Positions 35,041-43,559 of a stretch of DNA of 59,951 bases are shown here, in pieces (position 1 is the first letter of the stretch; every line of letters begins with the position of its first letter). The stretch is from the NCBI GenBank assembly GCA_034435675.1, contig DAOTWP010000379.1:1-59951 (forward strand), written 5' to 3'. The translations under genes were made by a program, and so were the position numbers. The stretch is from DAOTWP01 sp034435675. GTDB lineage: Bacteria; Chloroflexota; Anaerolineae; Aggregatilineales; Phototrophicaceae. The notes beneath the pieces were generated by a model, which did no database searches, had not been told where the DNA came from, and saw only the letters and a list, made by a program, of their open reading frames with translations.

Positions 35041-36285
35041 TTATCTGTCGCTGTCGCCCAGCACAAAATCCAGACTGCCCACAATCGCCACCATGTCCGC
35101 GATCATGTAGCCTTCGGCTGCGCGTCCCATTGCCGAGATGCACATGAACGAGGGTGTCTTGAAGTGTACGCGGCGCGGTTTGTTGCCGCCTGTGCCATGC
35201 AGATAGCAGCCGATTTCCCCGCGCGGGCTTTCGATGGCGACATAGACCTCGCCATCCGGCGCGCTAAAGCCTTCGGTCCACAGCTTGAAATGGTGGATCA
35301 CCGCTTCCATGCTGTGCCCCAGTTCGCTGCGTGGCGGCGGCACAAATTTGCGATTTTCGGAACGGAAGGGTCCTTTGGGTAGCTTCTTTGCCGCCTGGCG
35401 GATAATCTTGACGCTTTCGCGCATTTCCAGAATGCGGCAGTAGAAGCGGTCATAGACATCGCCGTGTTCGCCCAGTGGCACTTCAAATGTGTAATTCTGG
35501 TAGCCCATGTACGGTTCTGCTTTGCGGATGTCCCAGTTGACTCCGCTGCCGCGCAGGCTGGGACCGCTCAGGCCCCACGCAATCGCTTCTTCCGGCTCAA
35601 TCACGCCGATGCCCTGCGTGCGGTCAATCCACAACGGATTGTGGGTCAACAGTGCTTCATAGTCATCCACTTTGGGCAGGAAGTAATCCAGGAACTTGTC
35701 CAATGTGGGCAGAAAGTCAGGAGTGATGTCGCGCCAGATACCGCCAGGACGCATGTAGCTGCCCATCATCCGCTGACCGGAGAGCATCTCGAACATATCC
35801 AGAATGCGCTCACGTTCGCGGAAGCAGTACAGGAATGCGCTCATCGCGCCCAGGTCAAGCGCATGTGTACCCAACCAGACGAGATGGCTGGCGATGCGCG
35901 ATAGTTCAAGGCAGATCACGCGGATTGCCTGGGCACGTTCGGGCACATCCAGCTCAACCAGTTTTTCTACCGCCATGCAGAACACGGTGTTGTTCGACAT
36001 GGGCGATAAATAGTCCATGCGATCTGTCAGCGTGACGGCTTTTTCATAGCTTTTCGATTCGATATTCTTCTCAATGCCGGTGTGCAAATAGCCGATGTCC
36101 GGCATGCAGGAGACGATTTCTTCGCCGTCCAGCTCCAGCAGCAGTCGCAGCACCCCATGTGTGCTGGGGTGGTGCGGTCCCATGTTCAGCAGCATGGTTT
36201 CGCCGGTCAGTGCGCGATCGGAAACAATGCCGCGCAGTTCTTCGATGTTACCTTCCCACGTAAATTTGTGTTCAGAAATCGCCAT
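35041..36285 (-). CDS. nuoD: NADH-quinone oxidoreductase subunit D
   Basis: 414 residues from ATG 36285 (GGAGA upstream); an extension to 36366 is possible but non-conserved. This 49-kDa-type subunit forms the quinone-binding cavity with NuoB and is related to [NiFe]-hydrogenase large subunits. Conserved segments are MGPHHPSTHGVLR (quinone-cavity His), YLHTGIEKNIE, DRMDYLSPM, QRMMGSYMRPGGI and the C-terminal YMIADMVAIVGSLDFVLGDS with Asp near the end, ending DR. Length is ordinary. Confidence 0.98.
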   Translation of the reverse strand: MAISEHKFTWEGNIEELRGIVSDRALTGETMLLNMGPHHPSTHGVLRLLLELDGEEIVSCMPDIGYLHTGIEKNIESKSYEKAVTLTDRMDYLSPMSNNTVFCMAVEKLVELDVPERAQAIRVICLELSRIASHLVWLGTHALDLGAMSAFLYCFRERERILDMFEMLSGQRMMGSYMRPGGIWRDITPDFLPTLDKFLDYFLPKVDDYEALLTHNPLWIDRTQGIGVIEPEEAIAWGLSGPSLRGSGVNWDIRKAEPYMGYQNYTFEVPLGEHGDVYDRFYCRILEMRESVKIIRQAAKKLPKGPFRSENRKFVPPPRSELGHSMEAVIHHFKLWTEGFSAPDGEVYVAIESPRGEIGCYLHGTGGNKPRRVHFKTPSFMCISAMGRAAEGYMIADMVAIVGSLDFVLGDSDR

Positions 36286-36388
36286 CAGATTCTCCAGCAA
36301 CCAGAGATTACATGAGCCGTCGTTGCTCGCGTGCCCTTCGTTTCGCGCGCTGTCTGGCAGCGTCACGTTCAGGACTGTCTCCCGGCAC

Positions 36389-36410
36389 GTTAAGTCAGCA
36401 AGGACTTAAC
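36389..36410. repeat. Palindrome in the nuoC-nuoD gap
   Basis: Perfect GTTAAGTC / GACTTAAC with loop AGCAAG, flanked by weaker outer pairing CCCG / CGGG. It lies in the 149-base gap, the largest inside the operon. No U-tract follows, so a terminator is unlikely. Confidence 0.6.
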
Positions 36411-36434
36411 CGGCAGCGGGTACTTGCCACCAGG

Positions 36435-36974
36435 TCATTCCTTTGCGAACGGCTTGTGCTTCATGATTTCGTCAACATTGAACGAGAACATCACGGTTTC
36501 GTAGCCCAGCGGATAGTCCCGGCGGTGCGGGTGCCCGTCCCAGTCTGCTGGCATCAGCAGCCGGCGCAGATCGGGATGTCCCGCAAATGTGATGCCCATC
36601 ATGTCAAAGATTTCACGCTCCAGCCAGTCAGCGGATACCCAGATGCCGGTAGCGGTAGGGATCACCGGGGCATCTTCGTCCACATAGGTCTTTACACGGA
36701 TACGGCGGCTGTAGAGCATTGAATACAGGTGATAGCTGACGCCAAAACGTCCCGGACGGCTGCTGCTTTCCGGGTAATAATCAACAGCGCTGATGTCCGA
36801 GAGATAGTTGTAGACTAGTCCGGCGGTATCGCGCAGATAACGCAGCACCACGGGCACATCTTCCGGGGCGACTACCAGCGTGATTTCGCTGCGAAACAGG
36901 ACAACATCCTTAAGCGCGTCTGGCATGGCAGCGCGCACGGTCATTGCGGGATCAAGCGGTTTTGGGATATTCAT
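36435..36974 (-). CDS. nuoC: NADH-quinone oxidoreductase subunit C
   Basis: 179 residues, the 30-kDa-type structural subunit next to NuoD. Recognisable parts are YLSDISAVDYYP, GVSYHLYSM, VSADWLEREIFDMMGITFAG (family signature) and LLMPADWDGHPHRRDYPLGY. It is separate from nuoD, not fused as in E. coli. It starts 17 bases after the nuoB stop. Confidence 0.97.
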   Translation of the reverse strand: MNIPKPLDPAMTVRAAMPDALKDVVLFRSEITLVVAPEDVPVVLRYLRDTAGLVYNYLSDISAVDYYPESSSRPGRFGVSYHLYSMLYSRRIRVKTYVDEDAPVIPTATGIWVSADWLEREIFDMMGITFAGHPDLRRLLMPADWDGHPHRRDYPLGYETVMFSFNVDEIMKHKPFAKE

Positions 36975-36991
36975 GACGGTTCGTTCCTGCC

Positions 36992-37474
36992 TTATGCCCA
37001 GTTGCGAATGCGCTCGCCGCGCACTTTTTCTTGCAGGGTCAGAATGCCGTGAATCAGTTGTTCGGGACGCGGTGGGCAGCCCGCTACATACACATCCACC
37101 GGGATAATTTCATCTACGCCCTGCACGACCGCGTAATTGTTGTAGACACCGCCGCAGGAGGCGCAGTCACCCATCGAGATCACCCACTTGGGGTCTGCCA
37201 TCTGGTCATAAAGCTGGCGGACAACAGGCGCCATCTTGCGGGTGACACGCCCGGCTACAATCAGCAGGTCACTCTGGCGCGGGCTAGCGCGGTTTAGCTC
37301 CATCCCAAACCGGGACAGGTCATAATCCGAAGCCTGGGCACTCATCATTTCAATGGCGCAGCATGCCAGCCCAAACAGCAGGGGCCACATCGCGCCAGTG
37401 CGTGCCCAGTTGATCGCATTATCCAGCGTGGTTGTTACCACGCCGAGGTTGCCGAGTTTTTGCGTTACTCCCAT
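36992..37474 (-). CDS. nuoB: NADH-quinone oxidoreductase subunit B
   Basis: 160 residues from ATG 37474 (AGGAG seven bases upstream); a GTG start at 37495 is possible. NuoB holds the last cluster, N2, which reduces quinone. The ligands are all present: adjacent cysteines in GLACCAIEMM, Cys in MGDCASCGGVYNNY and Cys in VAGCPPRPEQL. The start overlaps the nuoA stop by 10 bases, so translation is probably coupled. Confidence 0.98.
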   Translation of the reverse strand: MGVTQKLGNLGVVTTTLDNAINWARTGAMWPLLFGLACCAIEMMSAQASDYDLSRFGMELNRASPRQSDLLIVAGRVTRKMAPVVRQLYDQMADPKWVISMGDCASCGGVYNNYAVVQGVDEIIPVDVYVAGCPPRPEQLIHGILTLQEKVRGERIRNWA

Positions 37475-37827
37475 TCCAGCGCTCCTAACTTCCACTCATA
37501 CAATAGACCGACCAGCAGAATAAAGACAAACACGCCCATCACGGCTAAGCCATACAGCCCAATATCGCGGAAAACCACCGCCCAGGGCAGGAAAAAGATC
37601 ACTTCGATGTCGAACAGAATGAACAGCACAGCAATGCGGTAGAAGCGCACTGGCAGACGCCGCCGCGCCGGTCCCAGCGGTTTCATGCCGCTTTCGTAGG
37701 GGGCAACCTTACGGTCAGTAGGGCGGTGCGGACCAAAGATGCGCGAGATGAACACAACTAGTAGCGTGACACCAATTGAAAGGATCAGCAGCGCGCCAAT
37801 CGGAGCAAATGCCGCAAGTGTTGTCAT
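37465..37827 (-). CDS. nuoA: NADH-quinone oxidoreductase subunit A
   Basis: 120 residues and three TM helices, the normal NuoA. Conserved parts are KVAPYESGMKPLGPARRRLP (the loop near the quinone site; here Ser replaces the frequent Cys in YECG) and RFYRIAVLFILFDIEVIFFL with the buried Asp/Glu pair. It is the first gene of the operon and overlaps nuoB by 10 bases. Confidence 0.97.
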   Translation of the reverse strand: MTTLAAFAPIGALLILSIGVTLLVVFISRIFGPHRPTDRKVAPYESGMKPLGPARRRLPVRFYRIAVLFILFDIEVIFFLPWAVVFRDIGLYGLAVMGVFVFILLVGLLYEWKLGALEWE

Positions 37828-37873
37828 AAGTTATCTGCCCGTTTGTGCCATTTGGAACAAATAAATCTCACCG

Positions 37874-37902
37874 AGATTAGCATAACCAGTAGGGCTTGTC
37901 AA
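37874..37902 (-). promoter_or_regulatory. sigma70 promoter of the nuo operon
   Basis: On the minus strand: consensus TTGACA (37902-37897), 17 bases, then TAATCT (37879-37874) preceded by TGC, an extended -10. Transcription should start near 37867, about 40 bases before the nuoA ATG. Confidence 0.65.
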
Positions 37903-37910
37903 ATACGCCT

Positions 37911-37928
37911 GCGGTAAAAAATTACCGC
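37911..37928. repeat. Palindrome directly upstream of the nuo -35 box
   Basis: GCGGTAA / TTACCGC around an A-run, eight bases upstream of the -35 element. It could be an operator or the end of the transcript from the upstream hydrolase gene. Confidence 0.45.
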
Positions 37929-37950
37929 GTGCAGACAAAATTCTTACACT

Positions 37951-37988
37951 GCGCTATGCACTGGTTAACTTCACCGCTAGTATAGCGC
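37951..37988 (-). terminator. Inverted repeat after the alpha/beta hydrolase gene
   Basis: GCGCTAT / ATAGCGC (7 bp, perfect) with an inner GGT...ACC pairing, 43 bases past the stop at 38032. On the minus strand GTGTAAGAATTTTGTC follows, modestly U-rich. Plausible terminator isolating the hydrolase gene from nuo. Confidence 0.45.
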
Positions 37989-38031
37989 ATGGTTGTCAGT
38001 TGTGCAGCCTTTTGTTAGAAAAACGCTGGAA

Positions 38032-39147
38032 TCAACCCAGTCTTTTTCCCGTTCGCTGCATTTCATATGCCCGTGCGTGCAGCGCGAGAATATCCTGCAC
38101 TGCCAGATCACGATTCTGCGCATGCAGAAAAGCGACACGCGGTTCCCGCCCGACGCTAAACATGTAGTGCGAACCCGGCACGACGCGCACATGTGCCGAC
38201 GGAAATTCAAGGCTGCTGAGCAAATCCATCATATCCACTACCCCTACCAGCCGGTCACGGTGTCCCAGAAGCACCCTGAACAAATCCCACGTGCGGGCAA
38301 TCTCATAGTTGTTCAGCAGTCCCATCGCCATGAACGTAGCGCCGGTGACGCCGCGCGGCGTGCTGTCATACTGCTCTGAATGCAGGCTGATGACGTGCTC
38401 GCTGCCGCCATCCACAACCGCGTTGACCATATTGGGTTTGATGAAGCGTTCGAAAACCTCCAGAACGGGCGCGCGCTGCAAAATGCCAATCCCGATCCCC
38501 AGTGTGGTATAAAATGATTTGCGCACGTTGTCGCCCATCAGCAGTGCGGGTGCCAGCGCATAGCGCGTTTCTTCACCAAAACGCCAATGAATCGGATTGA
38601 GGTAGAACAATGTGGCACCGCCCATACTGTGACCGATGAAGTTGATCACTTTCGGGTTGGGGTCACCCTGCTGGCGGCGGATGTTAATCAGGTCAACCCA
38701 GCTCTGGATGGTGCGCATTGCCGCCGGGGGATTGCAATCTTCCAGCGCCGGTGTGCGGCTGGTGAACCGCGACTGCCCAAACCCGTTGTGGTCAATGGAA
38801 ATCGAAACCAGTCGGCGGTTTTCGCGCACGACCATGCCGGGCAGCATTTCCCAGATTTTGTGGTTGCCTGTCCAGCCATGAATGAAGATGGCATAGCCCT
38901 GGGCACTGAGGATGCGTTCTTCCAGGTCTTCATCAGCAGTTTCATAGTCTTCGGGCCAGGTGATTTCCCAGAGAAAATCATCCAGCCCGGCGTCCAGCAG
39001 AAAACCCTTACCGTCACGCGCAGAGATATACCCTTTGGCGATAAGGTCGCTCATGCGGTAGTGTGCCACATACGTCCCCTCAACCTCGCCAATTCCGCGG
39101 TGATAATAACCGCGTACCCACTGAAGCGCTGTATTGTTTGTAATCAT
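38032..39147 (-). CDS. Alpha/beta hydrolase
   Basis: 371 residues. The fold is shown by the oxyanion-hole strand YAIFIHGWTGNHKIWEML, the nucleophile elbow GHSMGG (catalytic Ser in VINFIGHSMGGATLFYL), the acid region (LLGHRDRLVGVVDM) and a late histidine in VVPGSHYMFS. There is no signal peptide, so it is cytoplasmic. An N-terminal extension of about 85 residues precedes the hydrolase domain. Substrate unknown: esterase, lipase or C-C hydrolase are all possible. It is divergent from the helicase gene and upstream of nuo, with inverted repeats between. Confidence 0.85.
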   Translation of the reverse strand: MITNNTALQWVRGYYHRGIGEVEGTYVAHYRMSDLIAKGYISARDGKGFLLDAGLDDFLWEITWPEDYETADEDLEERILSAQGYAIFIHGWTGNHKIWEMLPGMVVRENRRLVSISIDHNGFGQSRFTSRTPALEDCNPPAAMRTIQSWVDLINIRRQQGDPNPKVINFIGHSMGGATLFYLNPIHWRFGEETRYALAPALLMGDNVRKSFYTTLGIGIGILQRAPVLEVFERFIKPNMVNAVVDGGSEHVISLHSEQYDSTPRGVTGATFMAMGLLNNYEIARTWDLFRVLLGHRDRLVGVVDMMDLLSSLEFPSAHVRVVPGSHYMFSVGREPRVAFLHAQNRDLAVQDILALHARAYEMQRTGKRLG

Positions 39148-39355
39148 GCACCTGCCCTCACGGTGAAGTCAGTTGTTCTCCGTGTTCATTACTATACACC
39201 ACCTGTTGCCCAACGGGCTATTCATCGGCGCTGTAGTATGCTACACTTTAATTCAGTGTACCTGCTGGCTTAAATCCCCGGTAATACGCCATTCATCCAA
39301 ACGCGATTGAACGTGCTGCCCTGGGCGGCGCATTCACAAGACCACCTGAGGCTGC

Positions 39356-40780
39356 ATGACTTTTCGAGACTTGAATTTGATTGACCCCTTACTGCGCGCT
39401 GTGCGTGCCGAAGGGTATACCGAGCCTACGCCGATTCAGGTGCAGGCAATTCCGCATATTCTTGCTGGCAGAGATCTGGTGGGTTGTGCCCAGACCGGCA
39501 CCGGCAAGACGGCGGCGTTTGCGCTGCCGATTCTGCAAACCCTGCACACCACCACGCAGCGTAGCGCCACACCGCAGCGCAAGCGCCCCGCGGGTATCCG
39601 CGCGCTGGTGCTTTCGCCTACTCGTGAACTGGCAACACAGATTGGCGACAGCTTTGCCGCCTACGGACGCCATACCGGGTTGCTACGTGCTGTCATTTAC
39701 GGCGGCGTGGGGCAGCATCCGCAGGTACAGGCACTTGGTCGGGGTGTCGATATTCTCGTGGCAACTCCCGGACGACTGCTTGACTTGATGGGTCAGGGTG
39801 TAGTGCGCCTGAACACTGTCGAAATCTTTGTGCTGGATGAAGCGGACCGCATGCTGGACATGGGCTTCATTCATGATGTCCGCCGGATCATCAGCACGCT
39901 GCCCAAACAGCGCCAGACGCTGCTTTTTTCCGCGACAATGCCGCCGGATATTCAGGATCTCGCCGATCAGATTCTGCATGATCCCGTACATGTGGAAGTG
40001 ACCCCGCAGGCGACAACGGTGGAGAAGATCACCCAGTCGGTCTATTTTGTGGACAAGCAGAACAAACGCGCCCTGCTGGAACACATTCTCACCGACCAGA
40101 CAATGCGGCGTGTGCTGGTCTTCACCCGCACCAAGCACGGCGCGAACAAACTCGCCGAACAACTTGAGCGCGTGCCGATTCAGGCAGAAGCGATTCACGG
40201 CAACAAGTCGCAGAGTGCGCGGGAGCGGGCGCTGGCGAATTTTAAGGCAGGGCGTACCCGCGTGCTCGTGGCGACAGATATTGCCGCGCGCGGGATTGAT
40301 GTTGACGATGTGACCCATGTCATCAACTATGATCTGCCTAACGAACCGGAAAGCTATGTTCATCGCATCGGGCGCACGGCGCGCGCTGGGGCATCGGGTG
40401 TGGCGTTCTCGTTCTGTGACGCGGAAGAACGCAGTTACCTGCAGGATATCGAACGGCTGATCCGACTGCGCGTCCCTGCGGTTGCGGAACATCCTTTCAA
40501 GGCATCAGCCCCGGCCAGCAGCGCGAATACCAGCGGCGCCAGAAATGGTAAACCCAATGGCGGCAGGGCAAATGATAGGCGCAACGGCGCCACCAACGGC
40601 AGTACTGGCGCAGCCCCGCGTGCGACGTCGTCACCGCGTTTCCCGTCAGACCGGCACGACACGCACCGCCAGGGGGAGACTCATCACGGTGGCGCCTCTG
40701 CCGACTTGGCTACCGGGCAGAAGTCCGACTCACGGCGCAGACGCAGATCCCGCCGCACCAGCCGGGCGGCAGATTCCTAA
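39356..40780 (+). CDS. DEAD-box RNA helicase
   Basis: 474 residues; ATP-dependent RNA remodelling (RhlE/CsdA-like group). All motifs are present: Q motif (YTEPTPIQVQAIP), I (AQTGTGKTAAF), Ia (SPTRELATQ), Ib (TPGRLLD), II (VLDEADRML), III (LFSATMP), IV-V (VLVATDIAARGID) and VI (YVHRIGRTARAG). After residue 380 comes a low-complexity tail rich in Asn, Gly, Ser and Arg, ending RRRRSRRTSRAADS. Such basic disordered tails bind RNA and are common in cold- or ribosome-related helicases. Single gene, divergent from the hydrolase. Confidence 0.96.
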   Translation: MTFRDLNLIDPLLRAVRAEGYTEPTPIQVQAIPHILAGRDLVGCAQTGTGKTAAFALPILQTLHTTTQRSATPQRKRPAGIRALVLSPTRELATQIGDSFAAYGRHTGLLRAVIYGGVGQHPQVQALGRGVDILVATPGRLLDLMGQGVVRLNTVEIFVLDEADRMLDMGFIHDVRRIISTLPKQRQTLLFSATMPPDIQDLADQILHDPVHVEVTPQATTVEKITQSVYFVDKQNKRALLEHILTDQTMRRVLVFTRTKHGANKLAEQLERVPIQAEAIHGNKSQSARERALANFKAGRTRVLVATDIAARGIDVDDVTHVINYDLPNEPESYVHRIGRTARAGASGVAFSFCDAEERSYLQDIERLIRLRVPAVAEHPFKASAPASSANTSGARNGKPNGGRANDRRNGATNGSTGAAPRATSSPRFPSDRHDTHRQGETHHGGASADLATGQKSDSRRRRRSRRTSRAADS

Positions 40781-40813
40781 ACCTTAAACCGCAAGTCATG
40801 GGGGGGGTGACAC

Positions 40814-41812
40814 TCAGCGAATTTTCAGGCGCATCAGGGGGGTCTCGGAAAACCCCAGCGCGGCGTAAAAGGCACGCGCCTGGTCGTTGCCGCGTTCAGT
40901 GTTGACCACCAGTGCCCGCAGGTTCAGGCGATTGGCACGACGCAGCACCGCTTCCAGCAGTTGTGCGCCCACCCCCTGCCGTTGGTAGCTGGGCAGCACC
41001 GCCATATCGTTGATAAAACCCTGTCCCCCGGTGAGCGTTCGGACAATCGACAGGGTGATAAAGCCGATCAGGATTTCGGGTTGCTCGCAGGTCTGGGCGA
41101 CGAACACTTCCAGACCGGGCGACTCCTGAAAGCGCTGCGTAATCTGCGCCCATTCGCTATTTGCCAGGGCGCGGTTCGCCGGAATCATCGCCAGCAGCGC
41201 CAAGACCTCGTCGGCATCGCGTGATTCTGCCGGGCGAATGATAAATGCAGGCTTGCGGGCGCTGTCATGTATTTCAGAGGCAGATGCTTGCGGGATCGGC
41301 TGTAGCATCATGCCGCCGCGTGTTTGCAGCCACTTTGCCATCATTTCGCGGTGTGTGCGGAACGGCATACGCGGCACTTCTGCCGGGGGAAACACACGCG
41401 CTTCTGCGGCATCGTCCCCGGCGCACAACACCCCACCCACCGGTTTCGCACGGAAGAAGATCATGATGCCGCTGGTCGGGGGTCCTTCCGGAAAGGAATT
41501 GACCCCTGCCAGTTCGAGGATTTCGATTTCGAGTCCGGTTTCTTCATATGCCTCGCGCACGGCGGCTTCTTCAGCACTTTCGTCCGCTTCGATAAAGCCG
41601 CTGGGCAGCGCCCACTCACCTTTATGCGGTGGATGCCCGCGCCGCACCAGCACAATACCGCCGTCCAGCTCAATGACAATCCCTACACCTGGAACCGGGT
41701 TGACGTAATGTACATAGCCACAGTTGTCACAGGCGGGGCGCAGTCTACCCCCGGTTTCACGCGCTGCCAGCGGGTGCGCGCAGATAGGGCAGAATTGTGG
41801 TGGGTGCGACAT
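40814..41812 (-). CDS. Zinc-ribbon Nudix hydrolase fused to GNAT acetyltransferase
   Basis: 332 residues in three parts. Residues 1-35: a zinc ribbon (CPICAHPL ... CDNCGYVHYVNP) as in NudC-like enzymes. Residues 36-165: a Nudix domain with box GFIEADESAEEAAVREAYEE followed by TG, complete for metal binding. Residues 190-332: a GNAT acetyltransferase with acetyl-CoA loop RQGVGAQLLEAV and the late motif ARAFYAALGF. The first half should hydrolyse a nucleoside-diphosphate-linked substrate; the second half should acetylate an amine. Neither substrate is known. The gene lies 11 bases after the rpoD stop and may be read through from it. Confidence 0.9.
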   Translation of the reverse strand: MSHPPQFCPICAHPLAARETGGRLRPACDNCGYVHYVNPVPGVGIVIELDGGIVLVRRGHPPHKGEWALPSGFIEADESAEEAAVREAYEETGLEIEILELAGVNSFPEGPPTSGIMIFFRAKPVGGVLCAGDDAAEARVFPPAEVPRMPFRTHREMMAKWLQTRGGMMLQPIPQASASEIHDSARKPAFIIRPAESRDADEVLALLAMIPANRALANSEWAQITQRFQESPGLEVFVAQTCEQPEILIGFITLSIVRTLTGGQGFINDMAVLPSYQRQGVGAQLLEAVLRRANRLNLRALVVNTERGNDQARAFYAALGFSETPLMRLKIR

Positions 41813-41823
41813 CGGCAGACCGG

Positions 41824-43470
41824 CTACATTTCCAGATAATCGCGCAGTTGGCGGCTGCGCGTCGGGTGGCGCAGCTTGCGCAATGCCTTCGCCTCGATCT
41901 GACGGATGCGTTCGCGCGTGACGCCGAAGTGCTTGCCGACTTCTTCCAGCGTATGATCCTGCCCGTCCTGCAAGCCGAAACGCATTTCCAGCACTTCACG
42001 CTCGCGGTCACTCAGCACGCCCAGCGCGGAGCGAATCTGTTCCTTGAGCAGTTGGCGACTGGCGGCATCCACTGGTCCCAGAACCTTATCGTCCTCAATG
42101 AAATCGCCCAGAATGCTGCTGTCTTCCTGCCCAATCGGCATTTCCAGACTCATCGGTTCCTGACTGATGCGCATGATTTTGCGCACTTTTTGCGCCGCGC
42201 GGCGCAGCTTGCGCTGCAAGCTGGGATCCAGCCGGGCGCCCTTACTGCGAATTAGCCGGATTGCCTCCGTCTCGTCAGGTGTCAGGAAATCCATTTCCAG
42301 CGCAATTTGCTCAGCGCTGGGTTCTGCGCCGAGCTTCTGGATAAGCTGGCGCTGCACACGCATCAGTTTGTTGATTGTTTCGACCATATGCACGGGGATG
42401 CGAATCGTGCGTGCCTGGTCGGCAATCGCCCGGCTGATCGCCTGCCGAATCCACCATGTTGCATAGGTACTGAATTTGAAGCCCTTGGTATGGTCGAACT
42501 TGGCAACTGCACGCAGCAGCCCGATATTGCCTTCCTGAATCAGATCAAGGAAGTTGATACCACGCCCCATGTAGCGCTTTGCCACGCTGACCACAAGACG
42601 CAGGTTGGCACGGGTCAGCGATTCGGCAGCAGACTCGGCATTGCGTTCAATCTGCTCGAACTGGTATTCAAGGTCTTCGTTCGCTTCTGGGTTTTCGTTG
42701 ACCCACTCCACATACTGTTCGCGGGTGGGCATGCTGTCGTTGGTTTCGTAGTATTTGTAGATTTTGCGCTGTACCAGCGAAGGCACCAGATAGAAGCCCT
42801 GAAAGACCTCGAAAAGATGCTGAGCCAGCTCTGTCCAGCCTTCATCGCGCCCCCATTCACGCTGGCGCAAGAAATTACGCACATAGGAGCGTGTGCTTTG
42901 ATCCCACTGGCTGTTGACCTGACGCACTTCATCTACGATTGCCTTCAGGTCGGGTTTTTCGACGTCGAAGCGCACCGCCAGTGTCATCATCTGGTTCCAG
43001 TGTTCAAGGATGTGGTCAAACGCGGCAGTGCTGATGGCGATATTGGCCACTGTGCCCAACGGTTCGGCTTCGCCTGTGCCACTTTTGACACTGGACAGTT
43101 TGTCGACAAGCGCCTGCAGCAGCCGTTCCGCAGCAATTTGTGTACTCAGCCACATTTCGCGGTTGCTGTCCAACAGCAGCACCTGTCCGATTTCCTTCAG
43201 GTACATGCGTACCGGATCATCGGCACTTTCGATGCGAATGTTGGCGACAAGCTGTTCGTCATCTTCGGCGATGTCCTCATCAAGGTCGTCCAGCGCAACG
43301 CTGCCTGGCTCATCCTTGAGATCGTATTCATCGTCCCCTAGGTCGTCATCATCCAGGTCAATGTCGTCGTCAATGTCCAGATCAACGGCAGTTTCTTCCG
43401 CTTCGTCCATTTCGTCGATCGGCATAGGTGCTGGCTGATTAGCGGGTTGGTTTTTGCGTTTCTTCGTCAT
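41824..43470 (-). CDS. rpoD: Primary sigma factor RpoD (sigma70)
   Basis: 548 residues. Region 1.2 is at about 85-120 (DDPVRMYLKEIG) and a non-conserved helical domain fills 130-280. Region 2 is at 285-360 (NLRLVVSVAKRYMGRGINFL, DLIQEGNIGLLRAV, FSTYATWWIRQAISRAI), region 3 at 360-460 with finger segment QEDSSILGDFIEDD, and region 4 at 480-540 (TLEEVGKHFGVTRERIRQIE). The first 75 residues are strongly acidic. Region 3 has about 27 extra residues (395-424) compared with the usual pattern. It selects housekeeping promoters for RNA polymerase. dnaG lies upstream, the classic macromolecular-synthesis pairing. Confidence 0.97.
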   Translation of the reverse strand: MTKKRKNQPANQPAPMPIDEMDEAEETAVDLDIDDDIDLDDDDLGDDEYDLKDEPGSVALDDLDEDIAEDDEQLVANIRIESADDPVRMYLKEIGQVLLLDSNREMWLSTQIAAERLLQALVDKLSSVKSGTGEAEPLGTVANIAISTAAFDHILEHWNQMMTLAVRFDVEKPDLKAIVDEVRQVNSQWDQSTRSYVRNFLRQREWGRDEGWTELAQHLFEVFQGFYLVPSLVQRKIYKYYETNDSMPTREQYVEWVNENPEANEDLEYQFEQIERNAESAAESLTRANLRLVVSVAKRYMGRGINFLDLIQEGNIGLLRAVAKFDHTKGFKFSTYATWWIRQAISRAIADQARTIRIPVHMVETINKLMRVQRQLIQKLGAEPSAEQIALEMDFLTPDETEAIRLIRSKGARLDPSLQRKLRRAAQKVRKIMRISQEPMSLEMPIGQEDSSILGDFIEDDKVLGPVDAASRQLLKEQIRSALGVLSDREREVLEMRFGLQDGQDHTLEEVGKHFGVTRERIRQIEAKALRKLRHPTRSRQLRDYLEM

Positions 43471-43509
43471 GGTGTAAACACAACTTCTCTTTGATCGACT
43501 GTACGAATG

Positions 43510-43541
43510 GCATTTCGCGCATTACGCGATTCGGGAAATGC
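43510..43541. repeat. Stem-loop between dnaG and rpoD
   Basis: Outer arms GCATTTC / GAAATGC, with an inner CGCG-CATTA-CGCG hairpin in the 89-base gap. In E. coli this same junction holds a regulatory or processing element, so it may set the dnaG:rpoD ratio here. That link is by analogy only. Confidence 0.45.
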
Positions 43542-43559
43542 TGCACTTGCCCGGCAGCG

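Noticed and set aside
36389..36410. Intra-operon terminator before nuoC or nuoD
   Set aside because: The stem is perfect but no U-tract follows on the transcribed strand, and genes on both sides are needed for one complex.
42307..43341. 344-residue plus-strand open frame
   Set aside because: Antisense to rpoD, with no motifs and no ribosome site.
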